Source of the DNA: an uncultured Bacteroidales bacterium
GTDB lineage: Bacteria > Bacteroidota > Bacteroidia > Bacteroidales > UBA3824
Length of the DNA stretch: 8,416 nt
Assembly: GCA_937877455.1 (NCBI GenBank)
Contig: CALFIU010000161.1
Span: 1-8,416 of the forward strand
Direction of reading: 5' to 3'
How positions within the stretch are numbered: the stretch's first letter is position 1; each line of letters opens with the position of its first letter. The notes under the pieces are model-generated. The model worked only from the letters and a program-made list of their open reading frames with translations, did no database searches and was not told the DNA's origin. The position numbers were made by a program, and so were the translations under genes. Below, piece after piece: positions 6,799 through 8,416 of this stretch.

Positions 6799-7965
6799 CT
6801 AATAGGTGCCGTACCTGTATAGTTTGCCACCTAATTCGGCATAGATTTTTTCTTGATTGTCATCGCCATCGTTGCCGGGATAGTAGTAATATTTGGTTTC
6901 TCCCGAATAGAAAACCTCTGGTTCGGGCGGCGTGGCGGCTTTGCGTTCCATTTGGGCGACGAACTCTGCATTAGGAATTTCGGCGTAATAATTGCCATTC
7001 CAATGATAGAAGGTAAAATTGTTTCTGAAACCCTCGGAAGTCGTGATTATGTCGCTGACACCTTTGCTTTTTGATTTCATGATGCAGACGAAATTTGCGG
7101 GCGCGGTGAGCGAACATTTCTTGCCGTTTGCAAACGAAATTACAATGTCGGCGGCGTGGTTTTTAACGACGCTGTTGTAGTCAGAGGGTTGATAAAACTT
7201 TACATTGTCTTTTTTGCCGTCGCCGTCGATGTCGTATGACTTAACGGCAAGTCCGTCATAGTTTTGATTGTCGCACTTGGTGTCGGTGCTGATGTTGTGC
7301 GGCGAATCGAAAACAATTTTCACACTGCCGAGAGTGGTTTGCTTGGTCCATTTGACCGCCTTGCCGTTTTGATTTTCTACAACATCTTCATAAATCATTA
7401 TTTTGTTGCCCTTACGGTCAAATTTGATTTTCTTCGCCTCGTCGTAAAATTCGTGCGTGGCTTTGTCGAAGACAATGATTTTGGTGTCGTCGATTATGCC
7501 GTCGGCGGTCTTGATTTCTATTTGGTCGGTTTTGTCGCCTTTGATTATTTCGCCAATTTCGATTGTCGGGTGCTGAATTTTGCTGTGGTATTGTTTGCCT
7601 TTTATGGTAGCGACGAGTTCCTTGTTGCCGCTGCCGATTTCAACAAGGCTGTACGAAACTTTATTGTTTGCAAACGCAAATTTCCAAACTATAAATACCG
7701 CAGCTACAATCAGCGCCGCCGCAACAAGGATTTTCCATGTATTGCTGTTTCCTTTGTTTGATGGCTGTTGCGAGGATTTGCCAGTCATTTTTTGGGCATG
7801 GACATTGGTTACTTTCCATCCGCATTTGGGGCAGAAGGCTGCATTTTCGGAGAGTTCCACGCCGCATTTTGGGCAGAATCTCGGTTGCTTTTCCAACGGC
7901 TCGCCGCACTTTTCGCAAAACTTGCTGCCGTCGGGGTTTTCGTGTTGACATTTAGGGCATTGCAT
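6799..7965 (-). CDS. Double zinc-ribbon, single-pass membrane protein (gene A)
   Basis: I take the start at ATG 7965-7963, with AGG six bases upstream, because the protein then begins MQCPKCQ directly on the first zinc ribbon; an upstream in-frame extension to 8013 looks like leader sequence. Two CxxC pairs form each of two ribbons: Cys 3/6/17/20 and Cys 31/34/45/48. A basic linker and one membrane segment (about residues 78-94) follow. The remainder is a likely extracytoplasmic beta-rich domain containing DIDGDGKKD (about 245-253), which matches a calcium-binding DxDxDG loop. Topology is inferred: ribbons in the cytoplasm, C-terminus outside. This architecture is common in Bacteroidota but has no assigned role; the ribbons may bind a protein or nucleic acid. 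The frame ends at TAG 6801-6799 after 388 residues, but coding sequence appears to continue to 6503. It is the first gene of the unit and is preceded by a structured leader. Confidence 0.8.
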   Translation of the reverse strand: MQCPKCQHENPDGSKFCEKCGEPLEKQPRFCPKCGVELSENAAFCPKCGWKVTNVHAQKMTGKSSQQPSNKGNSNTWKILVAAALIVAAVFIVWKFAFANNKVSYSLVEIGSGNKELVATIKGKQYHSKIQHPTIEIGEIIKGDKTDQIEIKTADGIIDDTKIIVFDKATHEFYDEAKKIKFDRKGNKIMIYEDVVENQNGKAVKWTKQTTLGSVKIVFDSPHNISTDTKCDNQNYDGLAVKSYDIDGDGKKDNVKFYQPSDYNSVVKNHAADIVISFANGKKCSLTAPANFVCIMKSKSKGVSDIITTSEGFRNNFTFYHWNGNYYAEIPNAEFVAQMERKAATPPEPEVFYSGETKYYYYPGNDGDDNQEKIYAELGGKLYRYGTY

Positions 7966-8015
7966 TTTTTCCTGTCTTATTTTTGCCCTCGTCCACCAAA
8001 GAAAAGCAACCACAC

Positions 8016-8111
8016 AAAAAAATGGCGCAAAACCGTATCGTTGTGGCTCTTTTCATCACGAGGTTCTGGACTACCTTTCACACGAAAATAAGCACGATAC
8101 GGTTCACGCCA
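8016..8111 (-). terminator. Long hairpin followed by U7: terminator or attenuator candidate
   Basis: On the minus strand, TGGCGTGAACCGTATCGT (8111-8094) pairs with ACGATACGGTTTTGCGCCA (8041-8023). Eleven Watson-Crick pairs (AACCGTATCGT) and five more (TGGCG) are separated by two G-U pairs and one bulged U. Further pairs continue inward: GCT with AGC, and TTTTC with GAAAA. Seven T (8022-8016) follow the 3' arm immediately. The enclosed loop is long, so this is a larger structure than a simple terminator. It lies between the promoter at 8268-8239 and the start of gene A, so it could act as an attenuator or as the 3' end of a small RNA. Confidence 0.45.
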
Positions 8112-8173
8112 ATTAGACGTGAACCTCCCGCTGCCGCCCTCCCGTGTGAAACGAAATTGTCCAGATTTCGTGA
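8056..8173. repeat. Interrupted outer inverted repeat
   Basis: Three blocks match in order on both arms: TCACGA (8056-8061) with TCGTGA (8168-8173), TCTGGAC (8065-8071) with GTCCAGA (8159-8165), and TTTCACACG (8076-8084) with CGTGTGAAA (8143-8151). Spacers of different length between the blocks form internal loops. The 118-bp extent resembles a folded RNA or the end of a palindromic mobile repeat; no transposase gene is nearby. Confidence 0.6.
8101..8125. repeat. Perfect 8-bp inverted repeat
   Basis: GGTTCACG (8101-8108) and CGTGAACC (8118-8125) are exact reverse complements around a nine-base loop. It sits inside the interrupted outer inverted repeat and overlaps the 5' arm of the long terminator-like stem. 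Confidence 0.7.
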
Positions 8174-8238
8174 TTGGAGAACTAAGGCGTTAGTTACTAA
8201 TATTTTATGTATGCACAAACTTAGTTTGCCGCACACTG

Positions 8239-8268
8239 CAAATATACAAAAGTTTTGCCATTAGGCAA
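8239..8268 (-). promoter_or_regulatory. Bacteroidota-type promoter upstream of the leader and gene A
   Basis: The minus strand has -7 element TATATTTG (8246-8239), an exact fit to TAnnTTTG, with -33 TTGCC (8268-8264) at the usual spacing: 19 nt lie between TTG and the -7 element. The predicted start is near 8232, leaving a leader of about 265 nt before gene A. A small palindrome, TTGCC-ATTA-GGCAA (8255-8268), covers the -33 site, and CAAAC-TTA-GTTTG (8216-8228) lies just after the expected start. Either could be an operator, or the first could be a weak end signal for the upstream gene. Confidence 0.6.
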
Positions 8269-8288
8269 GCGATACGACTATATTTTTT

Positions 8289-8416
8289 CTACACCTCCTC
8301 GCTCTTCTCCAATTCCAACCCCCTGAACACCATTACAATCTTGTGCAGCGTGGTGCCTGCGGTAAGATTCCGCACCTTCTCGTCAGCGGCGTAGATTTCC
8401 AATTGCGACTTAGCCT
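8289..8416 (-). CDS. AAA-ATPase-like / PD-(D/E)XK nuclease family protein, C-terminal fragment
   Basis: The last 41 codons of a gene that enters from the right edge. The frame begins at 8414 and reads AKSQLEIYAADEKVRNLTAG, then TTLHKIVMVFRGLELEKSEE, then V and a TAG at 8291-8289. The combination QL-x-x-YAADE-K-V, a TTLH segment and a VVFRG-x-E strand is characteristic of the C-terminal end of PDDEXK_9 (PF08011) nuclease-like domains, in proteins that begin with an AAA-ATPase-like domain (PF09820). The catalytic residues are outside the window. The N-terminus of the same family starts at the left edge on the same strand. Because this C-terminal end lies upstream of that N-terminus in the direction of transcription, the two are separate copies rather than one gene split by an insertion. 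Confidence 0.75.
   Translation of the reverse strand, partial: AKSQLEIYAADEKVRNLTAGTTLHKIVMVFRGLELEKSEEV

Larger units (their letters stand above)
8016..8232 (-). ncRNA. Candidate structured leader or stand-alone small RNA
   Basis: This stretch of about 217 nt runs from the predicted start after the promoter to the U7 tract. It contains several inverted repeats. An interrupted outer stem pairs 8173-8143 with 8084-8056 in three blocks of 6, 7 and 9 bp. A perfect 8-bp hairpin (GGTTCACG, nine-base loop, CGTGAACC) lies at 8125-8101. The 3' arm of that small hairpin overlaps the 5' arm of the terminator-like stem, so the two cannot form together, and the outer stem crosses the terminator-like stem. 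That geometry is compatible with a switch or a pseudoknot. No known RNA family is recognised. The region also stays open in a reading frame on each strand, but neither looks like a gene. It could equally be a dispersed genomic repeat. Confidence 0.4.

Noticed and set aside
1043..6801. Alternative genetic code (TGA or TAG read as an amino acid)
   Set aside because: TGG is used normally for tryptophan, and TGA and TAG also act as natural stops here (TGA for gene D, TAG for the right-edge gene). Frameshifts in the same genes also point to lesions rather than recoding.
7264..7761. Plus-strand open frame of 165 codons opposite gene A
   Set aside because: It is antisense to a well-supported zinc-ribbon membrane protein and has a biased shadow composition rich in Val, Phe and Asp.
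7977..8195. Minus-strand open frame through the leader (contains EPYRAYFRVKGSPEPRDEK)
   Set aside because: No ATG, GTG or TTG at a sensible position and no ribosome site. The open frame most likely reflects conserved structured sequence rather than coding.
7983..8264. Plus-strand open frame of 93 codons across the leader region
   Set aside because: It runs through the inverted repeats and antisense to the promoter, has no ribosome site, and its composition does not resemble a folded protein. It is better explained by the RNA or repeat element.
1..8416. One AAA-ATPase-like gene split by insertion of the module
   Set aside because: On the minus strand the C-terminal piece comes before the N-terminal piece, which is the wrong order for a split gene. 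They must be two copies.
1..8416. CRISPR array, tRNA, rRNA, transposase or integrase
   Set aside because: No regularly spaced direct repeats, no tRNA-like or rRNA sequence and no recombinase reading frame were seen on either strand.

Overview
The window looks like part of a Bacteroidota (probably Bacteroidales) chromosome. The signs are moderate-to-low GC, two promoter-like sites of the Bacteroidota type (TTG, about 20 nt, TAnnTTTG), weak Shine-Dalgarno sequences, a type II lipoprotein signal, BspA-type leucine-rich repeat (LRR) proteins, and AAA-ATPase-like/PD-(D/E)XK genes of a kind that is often multicopy in this phylum. Every supported gene is on the minus strand, so transcription runs from right to left.

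Layout in transcription order. (1) 8416-8289: the C-terminal end of an AAA-ATPase-like/PD-(D/E)XK family protein. (2) 8288-7966: a 323-nt gap with a good promoter followed by a nest of inverted repeats, including a long hairpin that ends in seven U. This is a candidate structured leader or stand-alone small RNA. (3) 7965-144: a tightly packed four-gene unit. A is a double zinc-ribbon, single-pass membrane protein. B is an exported protein with a long coiled coil. C is a protein with about nine membrane segments joined to a large BspA/LRR ectodomain. D is an LRR-containing lipoprotein. (4) 143-70: a short gap with a second promoter. (5) 69-1: the N-terminus of another AAA-ATPase-like/PD-(D/E)XK protein, in the same orientation.

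Genes A, B and C are each interrupted in this sequence. A has an in-frame TAG (6801-6799) and a missing base in an A-run (6641-6636). B has a missing base near 6362, which separates its signal peptide from its body. C has a missing base in an A-run (3492-3489), which separates the membrane domain from the LRR domain, and an in-frame TGA (2692-2690). Restoring one base at each of the three shifts and reading through the two stops gives proteins of about 487, 699 and 1114 residues, with intergenic gaps of 5 and 12 nt and a 1-nt overlap before D. All three shifts are single missing bases. The cause may be uncorrected sequencing deletions or recent gene decay; the sequence alone cannot settle this.

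I infer that the four genes form one envelope-spanning module: cytoplasmic zinc ribbons, a periplasmic coiled coil, a polytopic membrane anchor carrying an LRR ectodomain, and an LRR lipoprotein. I do not recognise it as a named system.
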